A stretch of DNA of 64,000 nt from Providencia stuartii (lineage in GTDB: Bacteria; Pseudomonadota; Gammaproteobacteria; Enterobacterales; Enterobacteriaceae), in contig UGUC01000002.1 in assembly GCA_900455155.1 (NCBI GenBank), positions 1,054,001 through 1,118,000 of the forward strand, in the 5' to 3' direction. The notes beneath the pieces are model-generated. The model was not told the DNA's origin, did not search any database, and saw only the letters and a program-made list of their open reading frames with translations. Position numbers and translations under genes: made by a program. Below, piece by piece: positions 53,639 to 63,021 of this stretch (position 1 is the stretch's first letter; every line of letters begins with the position of its first letter).

Positions 53639-55081
53639 TTATTCGACTTCCAAAATACGGCAAGTATTCGTACTACCAATCGTGCCCATCAAGTCACCTT
53701 GAGTAACGAGAACGAGATCTCCAGTCATTAAATAACCATTATCACGTAGGCGTGTGATAGCTTCATTCGCAGCCGCAATACCATCGGTGTGAGTGCTACA
53801 GAAAACAGGTGTAACACCACGGTACAGTGAAGACTGATTGAGTGTTTTTTCATGGCGCGACATAGCGAAAATAGGTAAGCCAGAACTGATACGTGACATC
53901 ATACGAGCAGTACGGCCTGATTCAGTCATCGCGATAATGGCTTTGACCCCTTTCAGGTGGTTAGCAGCGTACATCGTTGACATCGCGATAGCTTCTTCAG
54001 GTGAATCAAACTCGGCATCTAAGCGGTGCTTGGAGACATTCAGTCCAGGCATTTTTTCAGCCCCTAAACAGACTTGTGCCATGGCAGCAACAGTTTCAGC
54101 TGGGTATTGCCCCGCAGCGGTTTCTGCTGATAGCATAACGGCGTCTGTACCATCTAGAACGGCGTTAGCGACATCCATCACTTCAGCACGAGTCGGCATT
54201 GGATTTGTGATCATTGACTCCATCATTTGAGTTGCGGTGATCACTACTCGGTTGAGCTGACGTGAACGGCGGATCAGTTTCTTTTGTACCGCAACTAATT
54301 CTGGGTCACCGATTTCAACGCCTAAATCACCGCGAGCAACCATGACAACATCCGATGCAAGGATAACTTCATCCATAATTTCATCGGTTGCCACAGCTTC
54401 AGCGCGCTCTACTTTCGCGACGATTTGGCATTCACAGCCTGCATCACGAGCCAAACGGCGCGCATAATTTAAATCTTCGCCTGAACGAGGGAAGGAAACG
54501 GCAAGGTAATCGACACCGATTTTAGCGGCGGTGATGATATCTTCTTTGTCTTTATCGGTTAGTGCTTCAGCCGATAAACCACCACCAAGTTTGTTGATGC
54601 CTTTATTATTGGAGAGTTGACCGCCAACGGTTACTTCAGTGAAAACTTGTAAGCCTTGGACTTCACGGACTTTCAGTTGTACACGACCATCATCAAGCAA
54701 TAAAATGTCACCAGGTACAACATCAGCAGGTAAACCTTTATAATCAATACCCACTTTTTGTTGGTCACCTTCACCTTTGCCGAGAGTGGCATCAAGGATA
54801 AATTTATCACCAACATTTAAGAATACTTTGCCATCTTTAAACGTAGAAACACGTATTTTAGGGCCTTGTAAATCGCCAAGGATCGCAACATGGCGACCTA
54901 AACGAGCAGCGATTTCACGCACTTTGTTAGCACGAAGAATATGGTCTTCTGGAGTTCCGTGAGAGAAGTTTAGGCGTACAACGTTGGCGCCGGCGTTAAT
55001 AATCTTTTCAAGGTTATTATCACGATCGGTAGCTGGACCTAGGGTAGTAACAATTTTAGTTCTTCTAAGCCGTCTAGTCAT
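53639..55081 (-). CDS. pykA: Pyruvate kinase II (PykA)
   Basis: Catalyses phosphoenolpyruvate plus ADP to pyruvate plus ATP at the end of glycolysis. The 480-residue length and neighbours (lpxM, hexR, zwf) mark it as PykA, the AMP-activated isozyme in E. coli, rather than PykF (470). The N-terminus [20 protein letters not shown], the metal and substrate site in [12 protein letters not shown], the catalytic lysine region [12 protein letters not shown] and the signature [20 protein letters not shown] are all seen. HexR is known to repress pyk genes in several relatives, and hexR lies directly upstream. Confidence 0.96.
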   Translation of the reverse strand: MTRRLRRTKIVTTLGPATDRDNNLEKIINAGANVVRLNFSHGTPEDHILRANKVREIAARLGRHVAILGDLQGPKIRVSTFKDGKVFLNVGDKFILDATLGKGEGDQQKVGIDYKGLPADVVPGDILLLDDGRVQLKVREVQGLQVFTEVTVGGQLSNNKGINKLGGGLSAEALTDKDKEDIITAAKIGVDYLAVSFPRSGEDLNYARRLARDAGCECQIVAKVERAEAVATDEIMDEVILASDVVMVARGDLGVEIGDPELVAVQKKLIRRSRQLNRVVITATQMMESMITNPMPTRAEVMDVANAVLDGTDAVMLSAETAAGQYPAETVAAMAQVCLGAEKMPGLNVSKHRLDAEFDSPEEAIAMSTMYAANHLKGVKAIIAMTESGRTARMMSRISSGLPIFAMSRHEKTLNQSSLYRGVTPVFCSTHTDGIAAANEAITRLRDNGYLMTGDLVLVTQGDLMGTIGSTNTCRILEVE

Positions 55082-55344
55082 GTATTACTCCGTTGACCTG
55101 TAATGGTGTTGATTTATTGAGTGAAATCTTTTCATACTTCAAGCGGTATGTAGTGCTCGTGGCGTAAGCCCCTATCATATTATGTCGACATACAACTTGA
55201 ATCATTTAGCGTATTTTCGAGACCTTTTTACGACAAGTCGTCATGCTGACACGAGCACAGCTATTATATACTGCTAATTCGTTTATGCTATCAGGTCTGT
55301 AAAACTATTAAAGCCCACAGCAAGAAAAGAATACTTTTTAACGT

Positions 55345-56190
55345 TTACACACTATCAAACCGCGAATCACGTAATGCTTCTTTGACCCGTTTCAAGTTAT
55401 CTCTAAATTTTTCACCTCTTCTTAAGGTAAAACCCGTTGTGAGGACATCGATCACTGTGAGTTGAGCAAGTCTTGAGACCATTGGCATATAGACGTCGGT
55501 ATCCTCTGGTACATCAATAATAATTGAAAGGGTAGCGACTTGAGACAATGGAGAGTTTTCTGAGGTGATGGCAATCACAGTGGCATCGTTATCACGGGCT
55601 AGGCGAGCCATATCAACTAAGGCTTTCGTTCTTCCTGTATGCGAGATTAAAACGATAACATCCCCCTCAGTACTATTTATACAACTCATTCGTTGCATGA
55701 CAATATCATCGAAATAAATGACGGGAATATTAAAACGGAAAAATTTATTCATCGCATCATGTGCTACAGCCGCCGATGCGCCAAAGCCAAAAAAGCTGAT
55801 TTTTCTTGCTTGAGTGAGAAGGTCAACCGCACGATTAACGGCCGCAATGTCTAAAGTATGTTTGACATTATCTAAACCCGCCATTGCTGATTCGAAAATT
55901 TTATGAGTATAGGTGTTAACCGTATCATTCTCTTCAACATTTCGGTTCACGTAAGGGGTGCCGTTAGCGAGGTTTTGCGCCAATCGAAGTTTAAAGTCAG
56001 GAAACCCTTTGGTATCCATTTTACGGCAAAACCGGTTAACGGTGGGTTCACTCACATCAGCAAGTTGAGCAAGGCTCGCAATGCTAAGATGAATAGCTCG
56101 CTGTGGCATACCTAAAATCACTTCGGCAACTTTCTTTTCTGATTTACTTAAAAAATCGAGGCTGTTCTTCATTTGTTCTAAAATATTCAT
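55345..56190 (-). CDS. hexR: Transcriptional regulator HexR
   Basis: RpiR-family repressor of central carbon genes that is released by 2-keto-3-deoxy-6-phosphogluconate. The 281-residue protein has an N-terminal HTH (SIASLAQLADVSEPTVNRFC) and a C-terminal SIS sugar-phosphate domain (KISFFGFGASAAVAHDAMNK and VIVLISHTGRTKALVDMA). It is divergent from zwf across 407 bases that hold two TGTAA-N-TTACA palindromes, consistent with control of zwf and itself. Gene order pykA-hexR-zwf is as in E. coli. Confidence 0.95.
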   Translation of the reverse strand: MNILEQMKNSLDFLSKSEKKVAEVILGMPQRAIHLSIASLAQLADVSEPTVNRFCRKMDTKGFPDFKLRLAQNLANGTPYVNRNVEENDTVNTYTHKIFESAMAGLDNVKHTLDIAAVNRAVDLLTQARKISFFGFGASAAVAHDAMNKFFRFNIPVIYFDDIVMQRMSCINSTEGDVIVLISHTGRTKALVDMARLARDNDATVIAITSENSPLSQVATLSIIIDVPEDTDVYMPMVSRLAQLTVIDVLTTGFTLRRGEKFRDNLKRVKEALRDSRFDSV

Positions 56191-56340
56191 ATAACGAAAG
56201 TGCCTATTTCATCAAAAGGAGAAATTTTTCTGCCATAAAGATACGCTGTATTTTATTAATATCGTTTTGAAGGCAGTGTGTATATAAAAGGAATATACTA
56301 TGGGTAATGGCTAACCTATCTGAATGAGAGGCGTTTGTGA

Positions 56341-56354
56341 TGTAATTTTTTACA
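56341..56354. promoter_or_regulatory. HexR-like operator, hexR-proximal
   Basis: TGTAATTTTTTACA, with palindromic arms TGTAA / TTACA spaced by four bases, one shorter than the usual five. About 150 bases upstream of hexR, so possible autoregulation; spacing makes it less certain than the zwf-proximal site. Confidence 0.5.
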
Positions 56355-56554
56355 AAACTATGAGCTGTATCTAATTTTCATATCAGTAAGTTCGTTAGCT
56401 GTTTTGTCATTTTATTACAAATGCTGTCACCATTCAGTTAACATGACATGGTTTAGGTTTGCTGCTTTTTTCAGCATAAAAACTGTGATCTGTATCATCA
56501 ATATTTACTGAATACCCTCAAAAGGGTACATTAGCGGAACATCTGGCTAATTTT

Positions 56555-56569
56555 GTAACAAAATTACAA
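56555..56569. promoter_or_regulatory. HexR operator, zwf-proximal
   Basis: TGTAACAAAATTACA, palindromic arms TGTAA / TTACA with five central bases, 28 bases before the zwf ATG. It fits the TGTAAT-WWW-ATTACA-like HexR consensus known in gammaproteobacteria and would block zwf transcription. Confidence 0.75.
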
Positions 56570-56597
56570 TAAATTCCGCAAATTGAGGAGAACCAAT

Positions 56598-58073
56598 ATG
56601 GCGGTAAATAATGCTGCTCAAGCCTGTGACTTGATTATTTTCGGCACCAAAGGAGACCTCGCTCGTCGTAAGTTGCTTCCATCCCTTTATCAGTTGGAGA
56701 AAGCAGGCTACATTCACCCAGACACCCGTATCATCGGTGTAGGGCGTGCGCAGTGGAGCCAGAGCGATTATGTTGAGTTTGTTGAAAAGGCGTTCAGCGA
56801 ATTTTTAAAAGAAGATCTCGACCCAGTACTTTGGGAGAGGCTCAGTGCGCGTTTAGATTTCTGCAATTTGGATGTTAATCAAACCGAAAATTTCGATAGC
56901 TTGGCACAAATGTTGAAGCAAGACTGCCATCCCGCTATCCACTATTTTGCTATGCCGCCGAGCACTTTTGGGGCAGTTTGCCATGGACTTGGACATGCAG
57001 GTTTAAATAAACAGCCTAACCGTGTTGTGATGGAAAAACCGTTAGGTACAGATTTAGCGTCTTCTCAAGAAATCAACAATGAAGTAGCGAAATATTTTGA
57101 TGAAAGTCAGGTCTATCGTATCGACCATTACCTCGGTAAAGAAACGGTACTTAACCTGCTGGCTCTACGTTTTGCTAACTCATTATTTATCAACAACTGG
57201 GATAATCGCACCATTGACCATGTGCAGATCACCGTTGCAGAAGAAGTGGGTATAGAAGGGCGCTGGGGGTATTTTGATCAGGCAGGTCAAATGCGCGATA
57301 TGGTGCAAAACCACCTATTACAAATTCTCACCATGATCGCGATGTCGCCACCTGCTGATCTCACCACTGACCGGATCCGTGATGAAAAAGTGAAAGTGTT
57401 ACGTTCATTACGTCGAATTGATCACACTAATGTCAGAGAAAAAGCGGTTCGCGGGCAGTATACTGCGGGCTTTGTTCAAGGTAATAAGGTTCCCGGTTAT
57501 CTTGAAGAAGAAGGCGCTAATAAACAAAGTATGACAGAAACCTTTGTTGCGCTACGCGTTGACATCGATGATTGGCGCTGGGCAGGAGTACCTTTTTATT
57601 TACGCACAGGTAAGCGTTTACCTGCTAAGTGCTCTGAAGTTGTTGTTTATTTTAAAAAGCCAGCACTGAATATTTTCTCTGAAAGTTATCAGGAATTACC
57701 GCAAAACAAGCTCACTATTCGTCTGCAACCGGATGAAGGGATTGATATTGAGATCATGAATAAGGCACCGGGCCTTGATCACAAACATCGCTTGCAAACC
57801 ACTAAGCTGGACTTGAGTTTCTCAGAAACCTTTAATCAAACACACCTTGCGGATGCTTATGAGCGCTTATTGCTTGAAGCAATGCGCGGTATTCAAGCGC
57901 TGTTCGTACGCCGTGATGAGGTTGAAGAGGCTTGGAAGTTTGTTGATTCCATTATGGATGCGTGGGCTATGGATAATGAAGCCCCTAAACCATACCAAGC
58001 GGGTACTTGGGGGCCTATCGCATCGGTTGCGATGATCACTCGTGATGGGCGTTCTTGGAACGAATTTGAATAA
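56598..58073 (+). CDS. zwf: Glucose-6-phosphate dehydrogenase
   Basis: First enzyme of the oxidative pentose phosphate pathway, making NADPH and 6-phosphogluconolactone. The 491-residue protein equals the E. coli length. The nucleotide fold motif is FGTKGDLARRKLLPSLY, and the active-site motif RIDHYLGKE carries the catalytic histidine and lysine. Other conserved parts are MRDMVQNHLLQILTMIAMSP and FYLRTGKRLP. The ATG at 56598 follows GAGGAGAA. It is divergent from hexR and likely repressed by it. A strong terminator follows. Confidence 0.97.
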   Translation: MAVNNAAQACDLIIFGTKGDLARRKLLPSLYQLEKAGYIHPDTRIIGVGRAQWSQSDYVEFVEKAFSEFLKEDLDPVLWERLSARLDFCNLDVNQTENFDSLAQMLKQDCHPAIHYFAMPPSTFGAVCHGLGHAGLNKQPNRVVMEKPLGTDLASSQEINNEVAKYFDESQVYRIDHYLGKETVLNLLALRFANSLFINNWDNRTIDHVQITVAEEVGIEGRWGYFDQAGQMRDMVQNHLLQILTMIAMSPPADLTTDRIRDEKVKVLRSLRRIDHTNVREKAVRGQYTAGFVQGNKVPGYLEEEGANKQSMTETFVALRVDIDDWRWAGVPFYLRTGKRLPAKCSEVVVYFKKPALNIFSESYQELPQNKLTIRLQPDEGIDIEIMNKAPGLDHKHRLQTTKLDLSFSETFNQTHLADAYERLLLEAMRGIQALFVRRDEVEEAWKFVDSIMDAWAMDNEAPKPYQAGTWGPIASVAMITRDGRSWNEFE

Positions 58074-58094
58074 ACTATAGTTGATTTATCTCGT

Positions 58095-58132
58095 AGGCCA
58101 GCTTGCTCTAGAAGGAAGCTGGCCTTATTTTT
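58095..58132. terminator. Terminator between zwf and pdxK
   Basis: Ten-base perfect stem AGGCCAGCTT / AAGCTGGCCT with an 11-base loop followed by TATTTTTAT, 22 bases after zwf. Confidence 0.85.
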
Positions 58133-58152
58133 ATCCGTGGTGCGAGAGCATC

Positions 58153-59001
58153 TTACAGCACTAACTCACTTCTTCCTGTCGCCGCCATATGAATAATACC
58201 TTGCTCTATCCGTAAACAAGCCATTTTAGCCGCATCGGGAACAGACAGCCCCGCGAGTAATTGAGTTGTTAACTCTGCACCAAATAGATCGCCGGTGCCT
58301 TTTGGCGTGACAGGGTAACGTTTATGGCGAATAACCGCGACATCCTGTTTGGTGACACACACGACCTCAATACTTTCATCATCGGGTTGGAATGCACTGG
58401 TAATGATCACCCATTGCGTATGGCCTTTTAGTAATAAACGAGCAGCTTGAGTTGCATCATCAAGGGTCTTTATCTGTTGACCACTTAGTGTTGCGAGTTC
58501 AAATTTATTGGGGATGATACCCGTTGCAAGCGGCAATACTTCATCGCGATACACATCGGCAATTTCTGGGGGAATATAAAAACCGCTATCTTCATCCCCC
58601 ATAACAGGATCGACAATGACAGGTATAGAAGGGTATGACTGACGTACACTTGATAACCATTGTGCAAGATCATGGGCTTTATCTCTAGAGCCTAAATATC
58701 CCGTTAGGATCGCACGTACGCTGCCAAGGCAATCGCGCTCAACTAATCCAGACAGATAGCCTCGAAACCATTCACCCGGTAATTCGCCGCCGTGACATGT
58801 CACATAATGGGGGGTATTGCTTAAAATCACTGTCGGTACAGCAGCGACCCTTAGCCCTTGCTTCATCAGTGCCGGAACCGCAATACTGTTACCGACACTG
58901 CCGTAAATAACTTGCGACTGGATGGAGATGACATCATAAGGCAGCGGCGTGGCATTTGCATCGTTTTGAAAACTGTTAGAGGTGAGGTTAAAGGTGTCCA
59001 T
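58153..59001 (-). CDS. pdxK: Pyridoxal/pyridoxine kinase PdxK
   Basis: Ribokinase-fold kinase that phosphorylates pyridoxal, pyridoxine and pyridoxamine in the B6 salvage pathway. The 282-residue length and sequence fit PdxK (283 in E. coli) better than the related PdxY: SIQSQVIYGSVGNSIAVPAL, PTVILSNTPHYVTCHGGELP, VDPVMGDEDSGFYI and the anion-hole motif KGTGDLFGAEL with the catalytic aspartate. The gene is monocistronic on the minus strand; the context is not informative. Confidence 0.93.
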   Translation of the reverse strand: MDTFNLTSNSFQNDANATPLPYDVISIQSQVIYGSVGNSIAVPALMKQGLRVAAVPTVILSNTPHYVTCHGGELPGEWFRGYLSGLVERDCLGSVRAILTGYLGSRDKAHDLAQWLSSVRQSYPSIPVIVDPVMGDEDSGFYIPPEIADVYRDEVLPLATGIIPNKFELATLSGQQIKTLDDATQAARLLLKGHTQWVIITSAFQPDDESIEVVCVTKQDVAVIRHKRYPVTPKGTGDLFGAELTTQLLAGLSVPDAAKMACLRIEQGIIHMAATGRSELVL

Positions 59002-59300
59002 TTATCTCTCTTTCGGCCAAAATTAAGCAGTTAGCTAATATAAGATGCCTGTTTGCCGTTGAAGTCAATCATAAACAATGGATAGGACTACGTAATAAAA
59101 GAAAACAATGAAAAATTTATTTTTTTCAATAAAAAGTATGGTTATCTAGTGAGAAGTTTGTGGTTGATTATTCGTTTAACTTGAGAATAGGTCAAGGTTA
59201 GTTGATTATTTCCTGCATAATTATGCAATAAATATTCATTTAAAAAAGCTTTTTATATTCATTGACTTAATATTTTTGGCATGATAAAAATAACCTGTAA
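59002..59300. other. Intergenic region upstream of pdxK
   Basis: About 300 AT-rich bases holding the presumed pdxK promoter. I see no gene and no clear operator. Confidence 0.5.
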
Positions 59301-59498
59301 TCAACAATTATATGAGGGTTCGGAGTAACTTGGATGGATGTCCATCCGATGAAATGAATGAGATATCATGCTTAGCGTGAATAGCATTAAAATCAGTAAG
59401 TCCCAAAGAAGAACTACCCATCGGCTTTTCCTTTCAGCGATCCTTTCCAGTGAACACCACTGGTGCGGTGCATTATAGCGTCTCTCTCTATTATTCAT
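59301..59498 (-). CDS. Possible small single-helix membrane protein
   Basis: I do not recognise this 65-residue frame. It reads MNNRERRYNAPHQWCSLERI, a basic stretch, then one hydrophobic helix WVVLLWDLLILMLFTLSMIS, and a short tail ending YSEPSYNC. Charge pattern and helix would fit a small inner-membrane protein. There is no good Shine-Dalgarno; instead a hairpin (TGCTGA / TCAGCA, 59501-59518) lies directly ahead of the ATG, which could hide the start. A competing 37-residue frame (59308-59421, minus strand) with AAAGGA upstream overlaps it. Either, or neither, may be real. Confidence 0.35.
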   Translation of the reverse strand: MNNRERRYNAPHQWCSLERIAERKSRWVVLLWDLLILMLFTLSMISHSFHRMDIHPSYSEPSYNC

Positions 59499-59589
59499 TT
59501 TGCTGAATAAAATCAGCATCACTTTGATATTTATTTGTTTTTTATAATTGCACAAAATTTTTCTTAGCCGAAAAGTTTGCTATTTCTGT

Positions 59590-59622
59590 ATGAAAAATAA
59601 GCAGTCGTGCGATTATCCATAG
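59590..59622 (+). CDS. Possible 10-codon leader peptide upstream of mdtJ
   Basis: The frame MKNKQSCDYP-stop ends 12 bases before the mdtJ ATG. A short upstream frame ending in proline just before a spermidine exporter operon is the layout of known arrest-type leader peptides, and polyamine control of mdtJI is known in E. coli. There is no clear ribosome binding site, and short frames arise by chance, so this is speculative. Confidence 0.2.
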   Translation: MKNKQSCDYP

Positions 59623-59634
59623 AGAGATTATATA

Positions 59635-60063
59635 ATGATATATTGGATATTTTTAGCATTAGCTATCATTACCGAAGTGATCGGTACATTATCGATGAAA
59701 CACGCCAGCGTGAGTGGTGATTTTACTGGGATGGCAGTAATGTATGTCATGATTGCATCTTCTTACATTTTGCTGGCTGTTGCTGTGAAAAAAGTTGCCC
59801 TTGGGGTTGCATACGCCTTATGGGAAGGGATCGGTATTCTATTTATCACGACGTTTAGTGTGTTGTGGTTTGGCGAGTCGCTTTCCCCTATGAAAATTGG
59901 TGGCTTAGTATTGTTAATCGCAGGAATTGGGTTAATTAAATCAGGTACTAAAAAATCGACCGTCACTCAGTCTGCTCAAAAAGTGAAAGAAGCGGCGGGG
60001 CGTGCGGTCTCTGCGGTTAAATCAGGTGGTTTGGCACAAGAACGTGCTAAAACGGAGGCCTGA
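59635..60063 (+). CDS. mdtJ: Spermidine export protein MdtJ (SMR family)
   Basis: One half of the MdtJI small multidrug resistance pair, which exports spermidine in E. coli. Four membrane helices are seen in the first 105 residues; the key glutamate is in [15 protein letters not shown] and the family sequence [18 protein letters not shown] is conserved. The protein is 142 residues, about 20 longer than E. coli MdtJ, because of a basic, alanine-rich cytoplasmic tail ([20 protein letters not shown]). mdtI starts two bases after the stop, so the subunits are coupled. Confidence 0.93.
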   Translation: MIYWIFLALAIITEVIGTLSMKHASVSGDFTGMAVMYVMIASSYILLAVAVKKVALGVAYALWEGIGILFITTFSVLWFGESLSPMKIGGLVLLIAGIGLIKSGTKKSTVTQSAQKVKEAAGRAVSAVKSGGLAQERAKTEA

Positions 60064-60065
60064 TT

Positions 60066-60398
60066 ATGGACGTCCAATTTGAATGGTGGCACGGCGCATT
60101 TTTAGTTCTTGCTGTGGTACTGGAAATTCTTGCAAACATCCTCTTAAAAATGTCGAACGGCTTTAAACGTTACTGGTTAGGCATTTTATCTTTAGTGGCA
60201 GTATTAGGCGCATTTAGCTCGTTGGCTCAAGCAGTCAAAGGTATCGAATTGTCGATTGCTTATGCGTTGTGGGGCGCTTTTGGTATTATTGCGACGGTAG
60301 CCGCGGGGTGGATCCTTTTCAATCAGCGGCTAAATTATAAAGGTTGGGGAGGTATCGTCCTGTTATTGTTGGGGATGGTGCTTATTAAAATGTCTTAA
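60066..60398 (+). CDS. mdtI: Spermidine export protein MdtI (SMR family)
   Basis: Partner subunit of MdtJ, 110 residues with four helices. The conserved membrane glutamate is in [20 protein letters not shown], and [20 protein letters not shown] and [18 protein letters not shown] match E. coli MdtI (109). Heteromeric SMR pumps need both chains. A strong bidirectional terminator follows immediately. Confidence 0.94.
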   Translation: MDVQFEWWHGAFLVLAVVLEILANILLKMSNGFKRYWLGILSLVAVLGAFSSLAQAVKGIELSIAYALWGAFGIIATVAAGWILFNQRLNYKGWGGIVLLLLGMVLIKMS

Positions 60399-60401
60399 AA
60401 A

Positions 60402-60439
60402 ATAGAGCGCCAATTGATGATTGGCGCTCTATTTTTTTA
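60402..60439. terminator. Bidirectional terminator between mdtI and yoaB
   Basis: Thirteen-base perfect stem ATAGAGCGCCAAT / ATTGGCGCTCTAT with a five-base loop, A-rich before and T7 after, serving the convergent mdtI and yoaB genes. Confidence 0.92.
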
Positions 60440-60463
60440 TGATAAATCGTTTGCTAGGTGTCG

Positions 60464-60814
60464 TTATTCAATAGCGGCAACAATTTTGATTTCGACTTTA
60501 TATTCCGGTTTCATCAGCGCCGCTTGTACAGTACAACGAACCGGTGCGCTGCCTTCAACAACCCAAGCATCCCATGCTTGATTCATTCCCGCAAAATCGG
60601 CTTTGTCAGCAAGGAAAATCGTTGCATCAAGGATTTTACTTTTGTCAGAACCCACGCGTTGTAAAAGAATATCAATCGCTGAAAGGGTATTCGCTGTTTG
60701 AGCAATAATATCAGCATCTAAGTTATCCGGTACACTGGTGTAGTAGACAACATTGTTGTGAATAACCGCTTCAGACCAACGTTTGTCAGGGTCAATTCTT
60801 TCAATCGTCATCAT
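60464..60814 (-). CDS. yoaB: RidA/YjgF-family protein YoaB
   Basis: A 116-residue member of the Rid family, aligning with E. coli YoaB. Conserved parts are RWSEAVIHNNVVYYTSVPDN, ILDATIFLADKADFAGMNQA and the arginine in VRCTVQAALMKPEYKVEIKI. RidA itself hydrolyses reactive enamines or imines from amino acid metabolism; the arginine that binds the substrate carboxylate is kept here, but the YoaB reaction is not established. It is divergent from yoaA, as in E. coli. Confidence 0.92.
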   Translation of the reverse strand: MMTIERIDPDKRWSEAVIHNNVVYYTSVPDNLDADIIAQTANTLSAIDILLQRVGSDKSKILDATIFLADKADFAGMNQAWDAWVVEGSAPVRCTVQAALMKPEYKVEIKIVAAIE

Positions 60815-60973
60815 TATTCCTTAGTTCATTTCATTAGTGAGTCTTTTTAAGGATAACAGCTTGCTTTATTGATGAAAAATCCTTTCTATGACGATTGGAT
60901 GATTTAGCTCAGCAGGCAACATCAAGACATGATAAAGTAGACGCCTTCAAAGAGAACAATAAATAGGTTTGCG

Positions 60974-62899
60974 GTGCACGACGATTTTTCTTCTAATGGC
61001 TTTTTGGCGAGAACAATCCCAGGTTTTCAACCACGAGCAGCCCAAGTCAAAATGTCACATGCTGTCACAGAGGCAATTGAAAAACAGCATGTGCTAGTGG
61101 CTGAAGCGGGAACAGGAACAGGCAAAACATACGCTTATTTGGTGCCCGCCTTACGTTCGGGTAAAAAAGTGATTGTTTCGACTGGATCGAAAGCGTTACA
61201 AGATCAGCTTTATCACCGTGACTTACCCACGATTATAGACGCGATGAAATTTAATGGGCGGACAGCGTTATTAAAAGGCCGCTCAAATTATCTTTGCTTA
61301 GAGCGTTTAGATCAGCAGTCATTAGGCGGGGGGAGCCTTGAGCCAGAAATATTGTCTGCCGTTGTCCGCTTACGCAACTGGTCCATTGAATCGGAGTCTG
61401 GGGATATCAGCACTTGTCACGATATCGCGGAAGATCATGCCGTTTGGCCATTAGTCACCAGCACTAATGACAACTGTCTCGGCAGTGATTGCCCTCGTTA
61501 TCAAGAATGCTTTGTATTAAAAGCGCGCCGCAAAGCATTAGATGCTGACATTATCGTTGTTAACCATCATCTCTTTATGGCTGATCGTGTTGTTAAAGAT
61601 ACGGGGTTTGGGGAGTTAATGCCACAAGCTGATGTGATGATTTTTGATGAAGCACATCAAATCCCCGATATTGCTAGCCAATATTTCGGTCAACAACTCA
61701 GTAGCCGCCAGCTTCTTGATCTCGCACGTGATATGGTTATGGCCTATCGCACAGAGCTAAAAGATCTGGTTCAGCTACAAAAAAGTGCAGATAGGCTAAC
61801 TCAAAGCACATTGGATTTTCGCTTAAATTTAGGTGAGAGCAGCTTTCGTGGTAACTTGCGTGATCTATTGAAAAGCCCTGTGGTGCAGCGCGCGTTGACA
61901 TTACTCGATGATTCTCTCGAGTTATGTTATGAAGTGATCAAGACATCATTAGGGCGCTCGCAAACATTAGATTCCGTTTTTGAACGGGTGACTCTCTACC
62001 GTAATCGTTTGAATCGGCTAAAAGATGTCACAATTCCAGGTTATAGCTATTGGTTTGAAAGCTATGGCCGGCATTTTTTATTAGCGATAACACCACTGAC
62101 GGTTGCGGAAAAATTCAGTGAAATGATCTCCAGTACGCCAGCAAGTTGGGTATTCACATCGGCAACGTTATCCGTTAATGAACAACTCAATTACTTTACC
62201 GATAGATTGGGTTTAACGTCAGCGAAAACCTTGCTATTGGCGAGCCCTTTTGATTATCAAAGCCAAACTTTACTCTGTGTGCCACGTTTTTTACCGGAAA
62301 CAAACCAAAAAGGGGTGGCACAAAAACTTGCGAATATGTTGCGACCACTGATTATAAAAAACCAAGGGCGCTGCTTTTTCTTGTGTACATCACATATGAT
62401 GATGCGTGAATTAGCCGAAGAGCTGAGAACAACACTCGTGTTACCTGTGCTTATGCAAGGCGAAAGCAGTAAAAATAAGTTACTTGCTCAATTTATTGCG
62501 GCGGGAAATGCAGTGCTTGTTGCAACGAGTAGCTTTTGGGAAGGGGTAGATGTCAGAGGGGATGAACTGACATGTGTGATTATCGACAAATTACCGTTTA
62601 CAGCCCCTGATGACCCATTATTACGGGCGCGTATTGAGGATTGCCAATTAAGAGGCGGTGACCCATTTGCGGATGTTCAAATTCCTGATGCGGTGATCAC
62701 CTTAAAGCAAGGTGTTGGGCGTTTGATCCGTGATACCAGTGATTACGGCGTTATTGTGATTTGCGATAACCGTTTAGTAACACGTCCATATGGTAAGGTT
62801 TTTTTGAATAGTTTACCGCCGTCACCAAGAACTCGCAGTTTATCTAAAGCAATTGAGTTTCTTGAGAAAAAACGAATAGAACATAATAATAGCAATTAA
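60974..62899 (+). CDS. yoaA: XPD-like Fe-S helicase YoaA
   Basis: Superfamily 2 DNA helicase of the XPD/DinG group, 641 residues. In E. coli YoaA works with the HolC (chi) subunit of DNA polymerase III in repair of stalled forks. Walker A is AEAGTGTGKTYAYL, and the DEAH box is FDEAHQIPD. Cysteines of the 4Fe-4S domain are seen in RSNYLCLERL, DNCLGSDCPRYQECF. Motif VI is ITLKQGVGRLIRDTSDYG. It begins with GTG at 60974 by alignment. tsaB follows 122 bases later, as in E. coli. Confidence 0.94.
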   Translation: MHDDFSSNGFLARTIPGFQPRAAQVKMSHAVTEAIEKQHVLVAEAGTGTGKTYAYLVPALRSGKKVIVSTGSKALQDQLYHRDLPTIIDAMKFNGRTALLKGRSNYLCLERLDQQSLGGGSLEPEILSAVVRLRNWSIESESGDISTCHDIAEDHAVWPLVTSTNDNCLGSDCPRYQECFVLKARRKALDADIIVVNHHLFMADRVVKDTGFGELMPQADVMIFDEAHQIPDIASQYFGQQLSSRQLLDLARDMVMAYRTELKDLVQLQKSADRLTQSTLDFRLNLGESSFRGNLRDLLKSPVVQRALTLLDDSLELCYEVIKTSLGRSQTLDSVFERVTLYRNRLNRLKDVTIPGYSYWFESYGRHFLLAITPLTVAEKFSEMISSTPASWVFTSATLSVNEQLNYFTDRLGLTSAKTLLLASPFDYQSQTLLCVPRFLPETNQKGVAQKLANMLRPLIIKNQGRCFFLCTSHMMMRELAEELRTTLVLPVLMQGESSKNKLLAQFIAAGNAVLVATSSFWEGVDVRGDELTCVIIDKLPFTAPDDPLLRARIEDCQLRGGDPFADVQIPDAVITLKQGVGRLIRDTSDYGVIVICDNRLVTRPYGKVFLNSLPPSPRTRSLSKAIEFLEKKRIEHNNSN

Positions 62900-63021
62900 A
62901 CCAAGGTCATAAGCGGTTTTTTCTGCTATTTCATTTTGAGTTTATGCTACTATAAACGTCATTTTCAGGTCACTGTACAGGTACAGTGGCATCAAATCTA
63001 ATCATTTGCCGGAGTTGTGGC

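Larger units (their letters stand above)
56191..56597. other. hexR-zwf divergent regulatory region
   Basis: About 400 bases between divergent hexR and zwf without genes. It contains the two HexR-like palindromes listed separately and presumably both promoters. A CATCTGTATCATC stretch near 56490 shows no clear -35/-10 pair. Confidence 0.6.

Noticed and set aside
59447-59478. Minus-strand TATAAT and hairpin CCAGTG/CACTGG suggesting an sRNA promoter
   Set aside because: No -35 element at the right distance and no terminator downstream. The hexamer lies inside the candidate small membrane frame, so chance is likely.
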